Under the pieces are notes generated by a model that did not search any database, was not told the origin of the DNA, and was given only the letters and a program-made list of their open reading frames with translations. This document shows, piece after piece, positions 1-7,654 of a stretch of 64,000 nt of DNA. This DNA is from Spongiibacter pelagi. GTDB taxonomy: Bacteria; Pseudomonadota; Gammaproteobacteria; Pseudomonadales; Spongiibacteraceae. Both the position numbers and the translations under genes were made by a program. Each line of letters starts with the position of its first letter. Positions within the stretch are counted from its first letter, which is position 1. The stretch is taken from assembly GCF_014705705.1 (NCBI RefSeq), contig NZ_JACXLD010000004.1, positions 248,001-312,000 of the forward strand, read 5' to 3'.

Positions 1-232
1 TCATTGAATTAACTTTAGTTAATCTCAGAATTAGTCAATAAATATGACGTTTTATAGTGCGTCTTTTGACTGTTACCTATTGTGCTAAATTTGCACAAAG
101 TCACGTGTTGCGTGCCATTGCGGTGCGTATTGGGATTTGAATCGCCTTCCTTTCTTATGCGTTCAGTCAGAATTCTTCTCTAGCTTTTCTAATGCCATAT
201 TTAGGGCCAAATATTTCTATGGTTTACTTCTT
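1..232. other. Intergenic region upstream of the TetR gene
   Basis: No open reading frame with convincing coding character is visible in the first 232 bases. The stretch is AT-rich and presumably carries the promoter of the downstream tetR-aidB pair, but I could not fix a clear -35/-10 pair. The gene to the left of the window is not visible. Confidence 0.5.
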
Positions 233-262
233 CAATAAAGTGAATCATGATTCACTTTATTG
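233..262. promoter_or_regulatory. Perfect 30-bp palindrome, probable TetR operator
   Basis: The left half reads CAATAAAGTGAATCA and the right half is its exact reverse complement, with no spacer. The symmetry stops exactly at 233 and 262. It ends 2 nt before the ribosome binding site (GGAGGGG, 265-271) of the TetR-family gene at 275. TetR repressors bind palindromes of this kind next to their own genes, so autoregulation of the tetR-aidB unit is the natural inference. The same sequence could also form a hairpin in the mRNA. Confidence 0.8.
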
Positions 263-274
263 TTGGAGGGGTGA

Positions 275-868
275 ATGGCATACCGAGAAACCACCAAAGT
301 TCTGGAAAAGAAAAGCCAGATGCGAAGCGAGATTCTGCGTTCAGCAGAAACGCTAGTTCGTGTTGGTGGCTTTAAAGCCTTAACCATCCAGGCGCTCGCA
401 AATGATGTAAATATGAGTGTCGGCAATATTTATCGATATTTTGGTAATAAAGATGCGCTTAGCGTTGAGGTGTTTCGGCACTCAACCGAGCGCGAGTTGT
501 TGGCGGTCGCTCAGGCAATTCAGGGGAAAACTGATATTTCGCAATCGTTAGAAGCGGGAGTGCGAGTTTTTGCCGAGCGTGCGTTTAGAGCGCCGGTACT
601 GGCTTGGGCGCTGATCGCTGAGCCGGTAGAGCCGGCGGTTGATGAATCGAGACTGTTTTACCGAGAAGCCTATGCTCGGCTTTTTGAGAAGGTGATCGCT
701 GAAGGGGTGGCTTCGGGAACGTTGCCTCAGCAAATTCCTGCACTTAGCGCAGCGGCAATTGTAGGGGCTTTAGCGGAGAGCTTGCTTGGGCCGCTGGAAC
801 ACAACGGCCCCGAGCAAGAAGTGATCGACGGACTAGTGCTTTTTTGCCTGCGCGCGGTAGGCGCTTAA
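275..868 (+). CDS. TetR/AcrR-family transcriptional regulator
   Basis: A 197-residue protein with a typical TetR N-terminal DNA-binding domain (about residues 14-60), including the helix-turn-helix segment ALANDVNMSVGNIYRYF and the following FGNKDAL turn. The C-terminal about 130 residues form the usual variable helical ligand/dimer domain. The start is ATG 275 behind a strong GGAGGGG. The stop is 10 nt before the AidB-like gene, so the two are probably one operon, and the perfect palindrome just upstream is the likely operator. The inducer is unknown; an acyl-CoA or fatty-acid ligand would fit the neighbour, but this is inference. Confidence 0.9.
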   Translation: MAYRETTKVLEKKSQMRSEILRSAETLVRVGGFKALTIQALANDVNMSVGNIYRYFGNKDALSVEVFRHSTERELLAVAQAIQGKTDISQSLEAGVRVFAERAFRAPVLAWALIAEPVEPAVDESRLFYREAYARLFEKVIAEGVASGTLPQQIPALSAAAIVGALAESLLGPLEHNGPEQEVIDGLVLFCLRAVGA

Positions 869-878
869 TACGGAGTAA

Positions 879-2579
879 ATGACAATGACAATAAGCGAAA
901 GAAAAACAGTGGAAAGCCCGGTCGTGGACGCAGAGTCTGCAGCTCATACCCATGAGGTGTTTAATCAGGCGCGCCCCCTGGAAAACTACAATATGTTCGC
1001 TTCAGATACGGCGCTGAGTGAGGCTGTGAAACGTCATGGTGGTGAGGCTTCGTTGCCTGATTTGGCGGCCTATGGTGTGCGCTGTGGCAGTAGCGAGGTT
1101 ATCGGCTGGGGTTTTGATGCCAATGAATTTAAACCGCAGTTTGATAGCCACGACCGTTATGGGAATCGTGCGGATCAGGTTCGGTTTCATCCGGCGTACC
1201 ATGAACTGATGGCGATGGGGCTAAAGCAGGGGATTCATGCTTTGCCGTGGGAGGGGAATACCCGCTCCGCTAATGTGGTTCGTGCCGCATATAGCTATAT
1301 GCAAACTCAGGTTGAGCCCGGCCACGGCTGCCCACTGACCATGACATTTGCTGCAGTTCCAACTATCCGTCTTACACCGAGTGTAGCTAAAGAATGGTTG
1401 CCCCGAATTTTGGCGCGGGACTACCAGCCGGAAAACAAACTTTGGCAGCAGAAAAGTGCGGTCACTATTGGAATGGGGATGACCGAAAAGCAGGGCGGTT
1501 CAGACGTGCGCGCCAATACCACTCGCGCTGTAGCTATTGAGGGGCGGGGGCCCGGTGCTCGCTATGAGTTGACCGGACATAAATGGTTTATGTCGGCACC
1601 AATGTGCGATGCCTTTTTAGTTTTGGCTCAGGCAGAAGGCGGTTTGAGCTGCTTTCTGGTACCGCGCTGGCGCAGTGATGAAACGAAAAACGCGGTGTTT
1701 GTTCAGCGCCTGAAAAACAAAATGGGCAACTGTTCCAATGCCTCTTCTGAGGTGGAGTTTCGCGGTGCGGAAGGCTGGATGCTGGGTGAGGAAGGTAGAG
1801 GGGTTCCCGCCATTATTGAAATGGTATCGCTTACCCGTTTTGACTGCATGGTGGGTTCAAGTGCGCTTCAACGACAGGCGGTAGTTCAGGCAGTGCATCA
1901 TGCTCGTCACCGTGAGGCTTTTGGCAAGCGCTTGATCGATCAGCCATTGATGCGCAATGTTTTAGCGGATCTCCAGCTTGAAAGTGAGGCATCTCTGGCG
2001 ATGACCATGCGCATGGCGGCGGCACTGGATCAACCTGATAATCACGATGAAAGCCTATTACTGCGGCTCGGTTTGCCCATTGGTAAATATTGGATCTGTA
2101 AGCGCACTCCCGGTCTTACCTATGAGGCCATGGAGTGTCTGGGTGGTAATGGCGTTATTGAAACGTCGATCCTGCCGCGTCTTTACCGCGAAGCACCGGT
2201 GAATGCCATTTGGGAAGGTTCGGGGAATGTGCAGGCATTGGATGTGATGCGCGCCATGATGAAATCTCCCGAGGCGGTATCGTGTTGGTTGGCTGAGGTG
2301 GAAAAAGCCTGCGGCCAATTTGCCGAATTAGATCAGCTTATTGGGCAAATCAAGCAGCGACTCAGCAAACCGGAAAATCTGGAATTTGAGGCGCGTATCC
2401 TGCTGGAAGAAATGGCCTTGTGCTTCCAGGCGGCAACGCTGCTTCAGTACGGTGACAGCAAGGTTGCCGAGGCGTATATGTTGTCACGTTTTCAGGGGCG
2501 TCATTCGCTCTATGGCAATCTACCTGCCAGCATTGATGTGGACGCGATTCTTTCTCGCGCATTACCGGAAGTTTATTAA
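879..2579 (+). CDS. aidB: AidB-type acyl-CoA dehydrogenase
   Basis: A 566-residue flavin-dependent acyl-CoA dehydrogenase of the AidB branch. It aligns by eye with E. coli AidB (about 541 residues) through VFNQARPLENYNMF, DQVRFHPAYHELM, IGMGMTEKQGGSDVRANT, LTGHKWFMSAP and YREAPVNAIWEGSGN. E. coli AidB belongs to the adaptive response to DNA alkylation and binds DNA and FAD; its true substrate is uncertain. Here the gene follows a TetR regulator by 10 nt instead of standing under Ada control. The first ATG (879) is only 3 nt from GGAG (872-875); the in-frame ATG at 885 has better spacing and may be the real start. Confidence 0.9.
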   Translation: MTMTISERKTVESPVVDAESAAHTHEVFNQARPLENYNMFASDTALSEAVKRHGGEASLPDLAAYGVRCGSSEVIGWGFDANEFKPQFDSHDRYGNRADQVRFHPAYHELMAMGLKQGIHALPWEGNTRSANVVRAAYSYMQTQVEPGHGCPLTMTFAAVPTIRLTPSVAKEWLPRILARDYQPENKLWQQKSAVTIGMGMTEKQGGSDVRANTTRAVAIEGRGPGARYELTGHKWFMSAPMCDAFLVLAQAEGGLSCFLVPRWRSDETKNAVFVQRLKNKMGNCSNASSEVEFRGAEGWMLGEEGRGVPAIIEMVSLTRFDCMVGSSALQRQAVVQAVHHARHREAFGKRLIDQPLMRNVLADLQLESEASLAMTMRMAAALDQPDNHDESLLLRLGLPIGKYWICKRTPGLTYEAMECLGGNGVIETSILPRLYREAPVNAIWEGSGNVQALDVMRAMMKSPEAVSCWLAEVEKACGQFAELDQLIGQIKQRLSKPENLEFEARILLEEMALCFQAATLLQYGDSKVAEAYMLSRFQGRHSLYGNLPASIDVDAILSRALPEVY

Positions 2580-2582
2580 GGT

Positions 2583-2610
2583 CTTGAAATCCGGGGGAGC
2601 GCCCCCATAA
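2583..2610 (+). promoter_or_regulatory. Sigma32-like heat-shock promoter of htpG
   Basis: CTTGAAA at 2583-2589 and CCCCATAA at 2603-2610 are separated by 13 nt. This closely matches the RpoH consensus (CTTGAA, 13-17 nt, CCCCATnT) and lies directly upstream of the heat-shock chaperone gene htpG. A GGGGG/CCCCC inverted repeat lies inside the spacer and -10 region. Downstream, in the untranslated leader, GGTGATC (2625-2631) and GATCACC (2641-2647) can pair as a 7-bp hairpin. Confidence 0.8.
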
Positions 2611-2681
2611 CAGGCAACGAGTAGGGTGATCTCCTCGCGGGATCACCTGTCGTTTGTAATACCGTGTTATGGGATGAACGC

Positions 2682-4592
2682 ATGTCCACTGTAGAAAAAG
2701 AAACAATGGGATTTCAAACTGAAGCCAAGCAACTGCTTCAGTTGATGATTCACTCACTTTATAGCAACAAAGAAATCTTCCTTCGCGAGCTGGTCTCCAA
2801 TGCTTCAGACGCCGCTGATAAGCTGCGCTTTGAAGCCCTTGCTGATGGCAGCTTGTTTGAAAGCGATCCTGAGCTGCGTGTTCGTGTTACCGCAGACAAA
2901 GAGGCCGGCACCCTGACCATTAGCGATAATGGCATTGGTATGAGCCGTGAAGACGTGGTCGCCAACCTTGGCACCATTGCGCGCTCTGGCACTGCCGAAT
3001 TCTTGAAAAACCTCAGTGGCGATCAACGCAAAGACTCCCAGCTTATTGGACAGTTTGGCGTGGGGTTTTACTCTGCCTTCATCGTTGCCGACCGGGTTGA
3101 AGTGTTCACTCGTCGCGCCGGTGCGCCTGCGGATCAAGCGGTACATTGGGAATCTTCCGGCGAGGCTGATTTCTCGGTAGAAGCGCACAATATGGCTGAG
3201 CGCGGCACCAAGGTTGTATTGCACTTACGCGAAGATTGTAAAGAATTTGCCGATGATTGGCGTTTGCGGTCCATCATCAAAAAATACTCTGACCATATCG
3301 GTATTCCGGTTGAAATGCCCAAAATGGCAAGCCCGGCAGAGGGTGAAGAAGAGCCTGCAGATAAGGCGCCAGAATTCGAAGCCGTTAATGCGGCTACCGC
3401 GCTGTGGACCCGTCCTCGCACCGAGGTGAGTGATGAGGAATACCAATCCTTCTACAAGCATATCAGCCACGATTTTAGTGATGCCTTGTATTGGAGTCAT
3501 AACAAGGTAGAAGGCAAGCTGGAATATAACAGCCTGCTGTATCTGCCCAGCCAGCCGCCGATGGATATGTGGAATCGCGATGCGGTACGCGGGCTGAAGC
3601 TCTATGTGCAGCGCACCTTTATTATGGATGACGCTGAGCAATTCCTGCCTTTGTATCTGCGTTTTGTGAAAGGGGTGGTGGATTCAAACGATCTGTCGCT
3701 GAACGTTTCCCGCGAAATTCTGCAACAAGATCCGGTTGTGGATTCGATGAAAGGCGCGCTGACCAAACGCGTGCTGGATATGTTGTCGAAACTGGCTAAA
3801 AACGAGCCGGAAAAATATCAAACCTTCTGGAAAGCCTTTGGTCAGGTGATGAAAGAAGGTCCGGCGGAAGACTTCAGCAATAAGGACAAAATCGCCAAGC
3901 TGCTGCGCTTTGCGACGACTACAGACGATAAAGTCGAGCAGACACATTCGCTGGAAGATTACGTTAGCCGCATGAAAGAAGGCCAAAAAGACATCTTCTA
4001 TGTGGTTGCCGAAAACCACAAAACCGCCGCTAACAGCCCGCATCTGGAAGTGTTCCGCAAGAAAGGCATTGAAGTTCTGCTACTTTCTGACCGGGTCGAC
4101 GATTGGCTGATGAACCATATGCATGAGTTCGACGGCAAAACGTTAAAAGACGTGGGTCGTGGCCAACTTGATCTCGGCGAGCTGGAAGGCGAAGACGAGA
4201 AAAAAGCCCAAGAAAATCTGGCAGAACAACACAAAGACCTGATCGAGCGTGTTTCTAAAGCGCTGGGCGAGCAGGTTGAGTCGGTTCGTGCGACCGCGCG
4301 TTTGACTGATTCTCCCGCCTGCTTAGTGGTGGGTGAAGATGATATGGGTGCGCAAATGCGCCGCATTCTGGAGCAGGCCGGTCAAGCCGTGCCGGAAAGC
4401 AAGCCGATTTTTGAGCTTAACCCTGAGCACCCGCTGGTATTGAAGCTGGATAAAGAGCCCGACGAAGATCGTTTCGCCGATTTGGTTGATGTGCTTTTCC
4501 AGCAGGCGCATTTGGCCGAGGGCGCGCAGTTGGATGATCCCGCCGGTTATGTTCACAAATTGAATAAGCTCTTGCTTGAGTTGAGTGCTTGA
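2682..4592 (+). CDS. htpG: Molecular chaperone HtpG (Hsp90)
   Basis: Bacterial Hsp90, 636 residues from ATG 2682 (E. coli 624). It carries the GHKL ATPase signatures [22 protein letters not shown] and [18 protein letters not shown] in the N-terminal domain, the middle-domain stretch [12 protein letters not shown], and a C-terminal dimerisation domain. It folds and remodels client proteins in the cytosol. An upstream in-frame GTG at 2664 adds six poorly conserved residues; ATG 2682 fits the family N-terminus ([13 protein letters not shown]). The Shine-Dalgarno is weak. A sigma32-like promoter precedes it and a strong terminator follows, so it is probably a single-gene heat-shock unit. Confidence 0.97.
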   Translation: MSTVEKETMGFQTEAKQLLQLMIHSLYSNKEIFLRELVSNASDAADKLRFEALADGSLFESDPELRVRVTADKEAGTLTISDNGIGMSREDVVANLGTIARSGTAEFLKNLSGDQRKDSQLIGQFGVGFYSAFIVADRVEVFTRRAGAPADQAVHWESSGEADFSVEAHNMAERGTKVVLHLREDCKEFADDWRLRSIIKKYSDHIGIPVEMPKMASPAEGEEEPADKAPEFEAVNAATALWTRPRTEVSDEEYQSFYKHISHDFSDALYWSHNKVEGKLEYNSLLYLPSQPPMDMWNRDAVRGLKLYVQRTFIMDDAEQFLPLYLRFVKGVVDSNDLSLNVSREILQQDPVVDSMKGALTKRVLDMLSKLAKNEPEKYQTFWKAFGQVMKEGPAEDFSNKDKIAKLLRFATTTDDKVEQTHSLEDYVSRMKEGQKDIFYVVAENHKTAANSPHLEVFRKKGIEVLLLSDRVDDWLMNHMHEFDGKTLKDVGRGQLDLGELEGEDEKKAQENLAEQHKDLIERVSKALGEQVESVRATARLTDSPACLVVGEDDMGAQMRRILEQAGQAVPESKPIFELNPEHPLVLKLDKEPDEDRFADLVDVLFQQAHLAEGAQLDDPAGYVHKLNKLLLELSA

Positions 4593-4599
4593 TAATCAA

Positions 4600-4622
4600 G
4601 GCGGCGTAAGCCGCCTTTTTTT
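4600..4622 (+). terminator. Rho-independent terminator after htpG
   Basis: GGCGGC (4600-4605), loop GTAA and GCCGCC (4610-4615) are followed by seven T residues, starting 8 nt after the htpG stop codon. Confidence 0.93.
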
Positions 4623-4701
4623 ATCGTGGTATTACACAGGTTTTCGCGCTGAGGGGTGATAAACTTGCAGAAAATCATAAAACGCTGGGGGAGAGGCTTA
4701 A

Positions 4702-5724
4702 ATGCCGAATAAGCACAAGGTTGCCGTAGTGGGTGGAGGCAGTTTTGGAACAGCCATCGCCAATATTATCGCCGATAACGGTCACCAAATTACCCTGTGG
4801 ATGCGCAGTGAAGAGCGCGTTAATGAGGTAAATAAGCAGCACACTAACGCCACCTATCTTCCCGATATATCCCTAAACTCAAATCTCAAAGCGACTACCG
4901 AACTCGATGTTGCGGTACGCGATTGCGATATTGTTTTTGTCGCGGTGCCGAGTAAATCTTGTCGCGATGTTTCCAAACAATTAAAGCCGCTATTGTCGGC
5001 GGGTTGTATGGTCGTTAGTACCACTAAAGGGATTGAGTCTGATTCCAATAAGCTAATGAGCGAAGTATTGGCGGAAGAGTTGGGCGATGTGCGCATTGGG
5101 GTAATGAGTGGGCCGAATTTGGCCAAGGAACTCGCCGCCCGACAAATTACCGGTACGGTGATCGCCAGTGCGGATGAGAGCTTAACTGAAACCATTCAGG
5201 ACTTGCTGCAGTGCAGTTACTTTCGGGTTTATGCCGGTCATGACATCCACGGCGTGGAATTGGCGGGCGCCTTGAAAAATGTCTACGCCATTGTTGCCGG
5301 TCTGGCAGCCGCGCTGGGTTGTGGCGCCAATACCATTAGCATGTTGGTCACACGCAGTCTGGCGGAAATGAGCCGCTATGCGGTGCATAAAGGTGCTGAC
5401 CCCATGACCTTCTTAGGGTTGGCGGGTGTGGGTGACTTGTTTGTTACCTGCACCTCACCGCTGAGCCGTAATTATCGGGTTGGTTTTCAACTGGGGCAGG
5501 GCAAGGCGCTGGATGACGTTGTTGCCGAACTTGGCCAAGTGGCAGAAGGGGTAAATACCCTGAAATTGCTCAAGCAGGAATCTGAGCAATTAAACATTTA
5601 TATGCCTCTGGTCAGTGGCCTGTACGACATTATCTACAATGCCCGCTCGGTGGATGAGGTTATTGGCTCAATGATGTGGGCGGACCAAAACCGGGATGTG
5701 GAATTCTCGGTTAAGTCATCCTGA
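4702..5724 (+). CDS. gpsA: Glycerol-3-phosphate dehydrogenase [NAD(P)+]
   Basis: A 340-residue GpsA that reduces dihydroxyacetone phosphate to sn-glycerol-3-phosphate for phospholipid synthesis in the cytosol. The N-terminal Rossmann motif VVGGGSFGTAIANI is followed by VSTTKGIE, MSGPNLAKEL, the catalytic lysine region ELAGALKNVYAI and GLAGVGDLFVTC, all standard for the family, and the length is normal. The start ATG follows GAGAGG. sixA begins 7 nt after the stop, a pairing also seen in pseudomonads. Confidence 0.97.
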   Translation: MPNKHKVAVVGGGSFGTAIANIIADNGHQITLWMRSEERVNEVNKQHTNATYLPDISLNSNLKATTELDVAVRDCDIVFVAVPSKSCRDVSKQLKPLLSAGCMVVSTTKGIESDSNKLMSEVLAEELGDVRIGVMSGPNLAKELAARQITGTVIASADESLTETIQDLLQCSYFRVYAGHDIHGVELAGALKNVYAIVAGLAAALGCGANTISMLVTRSLAEMSRYAVHKGADPMTFLGLAGVGDLFVTCTSPLSRNYRVGFQLGQGKALDDVVAELGQVAEGVNTLKLLKQESEQLNIYMPLVSGLYDIIYNARSVDEVIGSMMWADQNRDVEFSVKSS

Positions 5725-5731
5725 GCTACCC

Positions 5732-6211
5732 GTGCAAATTTTGTTGATGCGTCATGGCAGCGCTGCATGGGATGCCCCGACTGATGAACTACGGCCGCTG
5801 ACCGAGCGCGGTGAGCTGGAAGTTGCGTCCGCAGGCGAATACCTGAAGCGCATGGGATGGATTCCTGATGCCATTTGCCGCAGCCCTTTTTTACGTGCGC
5901 GACAAACAGCGGATATTCTGAATCAACCGTGGCGACTTGCTATTGAAGAATCGGTGGCGCTCACACCAGAAGCTAGCTTGGCGCAGCTTGAAACCCTTCT
6001 CGGTAACTATGCCTCGTTCGAGCGGGTTTTGCTGGTGGGTCACAACCCGCTATTCAGCAATGCCTTTAATTATTTATGTGGCGATGCAAATACGCGCTGG
6101 GGTTTGCAGCCGGCAAGTCAGGCACTGTTCGTGATAGATATTATCGGACAAGCCTGCGGCACCGCCTTATCGCTTCGACACTTTCCGTCCTATGAATCGA
6201 ATGCCCTGTGA
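5732..6211 (+). CDS. sixA: SixA-type phosphohistidine phosphatase
   Basis: A 159-residue histidine-phosphatase superfamily protein. The phosphate-binding RHG motif lies in LLMRHGSAAW at the N-terminus, and the second histidine is in VGHNPLF. SixA removes phosphate from histidine phosphotransfer proteins or the PTS protein NPr in E. coli; the partner here is unknown. GTG 5732 is chosen as the start because it places the RHG motif where it sits in SixA and gives the family length (about 161). An earlier in-frame start would overlap gpsA and add unrelated residues. Confidence 0.88.
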   Translation: MQILLMRHGSAAWDAPTDELRPLTERGELEVASAGEYLKRMGWIPDAICRSPFLRARQTADILNQPWRLAIEESVALTPEASLAQLETLLGNYASFERVLLVGHNPLFSNAFNYLCGDANTRWGLQPASQALFVIDIIGQACGTALSLRHFPSYESNAL

Positions 6212-6222
6212 GTTGATCTGAA

Positions 6223-7071
6223 ATGGTTGAAGAATATTCCCTTATTCATGATGGGCTCAGACTCGCCGGGCGTTTGTGGGGCAAAGGCAATGGCCCGAAA
6301 ATTATTGCCCTACATGGCTGGTTTGATAATGCCGCCAGCTTTGATGCCTTGGCTGAAAAGCTAACCAAGAAAGTGCCTGACTGCCAAATACTGGCCCTCG
6401 ATCTTCCGGGGCATGGCCATAGTGATCATAAACCCGCCTCTGGCAATTATGCGATTTGGGACGATTTGCGCTCGGTCGTGGGCGTGGCAGATGCGCTGGC
6501 TTGGTCATCTTTTTATCTTCTGGGCCACTCTCGAGGCGCGATGATGGCGGCCATGCTTGCCGGGGCTTTGCCTGAGCGGGTATTGGGCGTGGTTTGCTTG
6601 GATGGTTTGCTGGCAGAGCCCACGCCGCAAGAGCAATTGCTGCCTCAGTTGGGCGAGTACCTGCGCGACTTTAGTCGGGAGCAGCGTCCGCCACGGGCTT
6701 TTTCGTCATTGGAAGAGGCCGCTGACGCTAGAATCCGCGTAATGAGCATGAAGCCGGAATCCGCATTGAAAATCGTTGCGCGCGGTACGACGCAAAATGC
6801 CGATGGCAGTTATTCCTGGTCCAGCGATCGTCGCTTAAGTTTGGCATCTCCCGTTAAATTAAGCATGGAGCAATGGCGGCTAGTAGCGAAGCCTTCGGTA
6901 CCGGCGATGTTTATTTCCGCTAAACAGGGTTTGGGACCGGAGATTCTCAAACTACTGCCTGAGTTATCCGCGCACTTTGCGGTTCATGAGCTGGAGGGCG
7001 ATCACCATTTCCATATGGATGTGGCGGTGGAAGGGATTGCTGAGCTAGTGGGGGAGTTTGTAAAAAACTAA
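6223..7071 (+). CDS. Alpha/beta-hydrolase fold protein
   Basis: A 282-residue serine hydrolase. The oxyanion-hole stretch ALHGWFDNAASFD comes first, then LDLPGHGHSDH, and the nucleophile elbow GHSRGA (G-x-S-x-G) at about residue 107. The C-terminal GDHHFHMD supplies the probable catalytic histidine. The architecture resembles small esterases and MhpC-like hydrolases; the substrate cannot be told from sequence. It starts 11 nt after sixA, so it may be co-transcribed with gpsA-sixA, and a strong terminator follows it. Confidence 0.85.
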   Translation: MVEEYSLIHDGLRLAGRLWGKGNGPKIIALHGWFDNAASFDALAEKLTKKVPDCQILALDLPGHGHSDHKPASGNYAIWDDLRSVVGVADALAWSSFYLLGHSRGAMMAAMLAGALPERVLGVVCLDGLLAEPTPQEQLLPQLGEYLRDFSREQRPPRAFSSLEEAADARIRVMSMKPESALKIVARGTTQNADGSYSWSSDRRLSLASPVKLSMEQWRLVAKPSVPAMFISAKQGLGPEILKLLPELSAHFAVHELEGDHHFHMDVAVEGIAELVGEFVKN

Positions 7072-7094
7072 ATTGAGTGGATAGCTCTAAACGC

Positions 7095-7136
7095 AAAAAC
7101 CCGATACTTTCTTACGAAAGTATGCCGGGTTTTTTA
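7095..7136. terminator. Bidirectional hairpin terminator
   Basis: AAAAACCCG (7095-7103) pairs with CGGGTTTTT (7126-7134), and inside it ATACTTTC pairs with GAAAGTAT around a TTAC loop. A-rich and T-rich flanks make it usable in both directions. It ends the hydrolase transcript on the plus strand and could end read-through from tRNA-Val on the minus strand. Confidence 0.85.
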
Positions 7137-7140
7137 TGTT

Positions 7141-7342
7141 TTGGTACGACCGGGTGGATTAACTCAAAACAGGCTGCCGCCTGTTTTTCCCTTTCAGGCT
7201 TCGCTGCCCGCTGAAAAAAAACGCGACAGCTCGGTTCAAATTGCGATGCAATTTGTCGAACCAGCGGTGTTTCTCAATCACTCAGTACGCCAAATGCAAA
7301 AAACCGGCACTTTCTTGCGAAAGTAAGCCGGTTTTTCGAATT
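7141..7342. repeat. Tandem repeat unit A carrying a tRNA-Val 3' end
   Basis: A 202-bp unit nearly identical to the next one (7343-7528). It begins with GGTACGACCGGGTGGATT (7143-7160), which on the minus strand is the last 18 bases of tRNA-Val with one mismatch. It then holds the hairpin AAAACAGGC/GCCTGTTTT, a second hairpin CAAATTGC/GCAATTTG inside a GGTT...GAACC frame, and a terminator-like hairpin (about 7301-7336) with paired CTTTC/GAAAG inside ACCGGC/GCCGGT. It has no believable gene. The direction of the tRNA end suggests descent from tRNA plus terminator units on the minus strand. Confidence 0.85.
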
Positions 7343-7528
7343 TGGTACGACCGAGTGGATTAACTCAAAACAGGCCGTCGCCTGTTTTGCCCTTTCAGGC
7401 TTCGCTGTCCGCTAAAAAACGCGGCAGCTCGGTTCAAATTGCGATGCAATTTGTCGAACCAGCGGTGTTTCTCAATCACTCAGTACGCCAAATGCAAAAA
7501 ACCGGCACGAGGCCGGTTTTTTTAGAAT
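7343..7528. repeat. Tandem repeat unit B carrying a tRNA-Val 3' end
   Basis: A 186-bp copy of unit A. It starts with GGTACGACCGAGTGGATT (7345-7362), identical to the 3' end of the intact tRNA-Val at 7531-7548. The AAAACAGGC/GCCTGTTTT stem is preserved while its 4-base loop differs (TGCC in A, CGTC in B). The closing terminator hairpin is shorter than that of unit A, which accounts for the 16-bp length difference. Confidence 0.85.
7499..7524 (-). terminator. Terminator downstream of tRNA-Val
   Basis: ACCGGC and GCCGGT pair around an ACGAG loop, with A-rich and T-rich flanks on both sides. On the minus strand it lies directly downstream of tRNA-Val, so it is the natural end of that transcript. 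Confidence 0.8.
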
Positions 7529-7529
7529 T

Positions 7530-7606
7530 TGGTACGACCGAGTGGATTCGAACCACCGACCCCCACCATGTCAAGGTGGTGCTCTAACCAACTGAGCTAC
7601 GGTCGT
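7530..7606 (-). tRNA. tRNA-Val (anticodon GAC)
   Basis: Read on the minus strand, the 77-nt sequence folds as a cloverleaf: acceptor ACGACCG/CGGTCGT, discriminator A plus encoded CCA, D-stem GCTC/GAGC, anticodon stem CCACC/GGTGG around loop TTGACAT (anticodon GAC), and TTCGAAT in the T-loop. It closely resembles E. coli tRNA-Val(GAC). A good sigma70 promoter lies just upstream. Confidence 0.97.
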
Positions 7607-7621
7607 ATTAAGAAGGCGCGC

Positions 7622-7650
7622 ATTATAATCAGGGTGTTGTTACATAACAA
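7622..7650 (-). promoter_or_regulatory. Sigma70 promoter of tRNA-Val
   Basis: On the minus strand TTGTTA (7650-7645) and a perfect TATAAT (7627-7622) are separated by 17 nt. The promoter sits between the end of uvrB and the tRNA, followed by a GC-rich GCGCGCC discriminator typical of stable-RNA promoters. Confidence 0.85.
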
Positions 7651-7654
7651 GTTT

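Noticed and set aside
7141..7587. Open frames of about 60-80 codons within the tandem repeats
   Set aside because: They run through repeated hairpins and into tRNA-Val, have no ribosome binding site and look the same only because the DNA is repeated.
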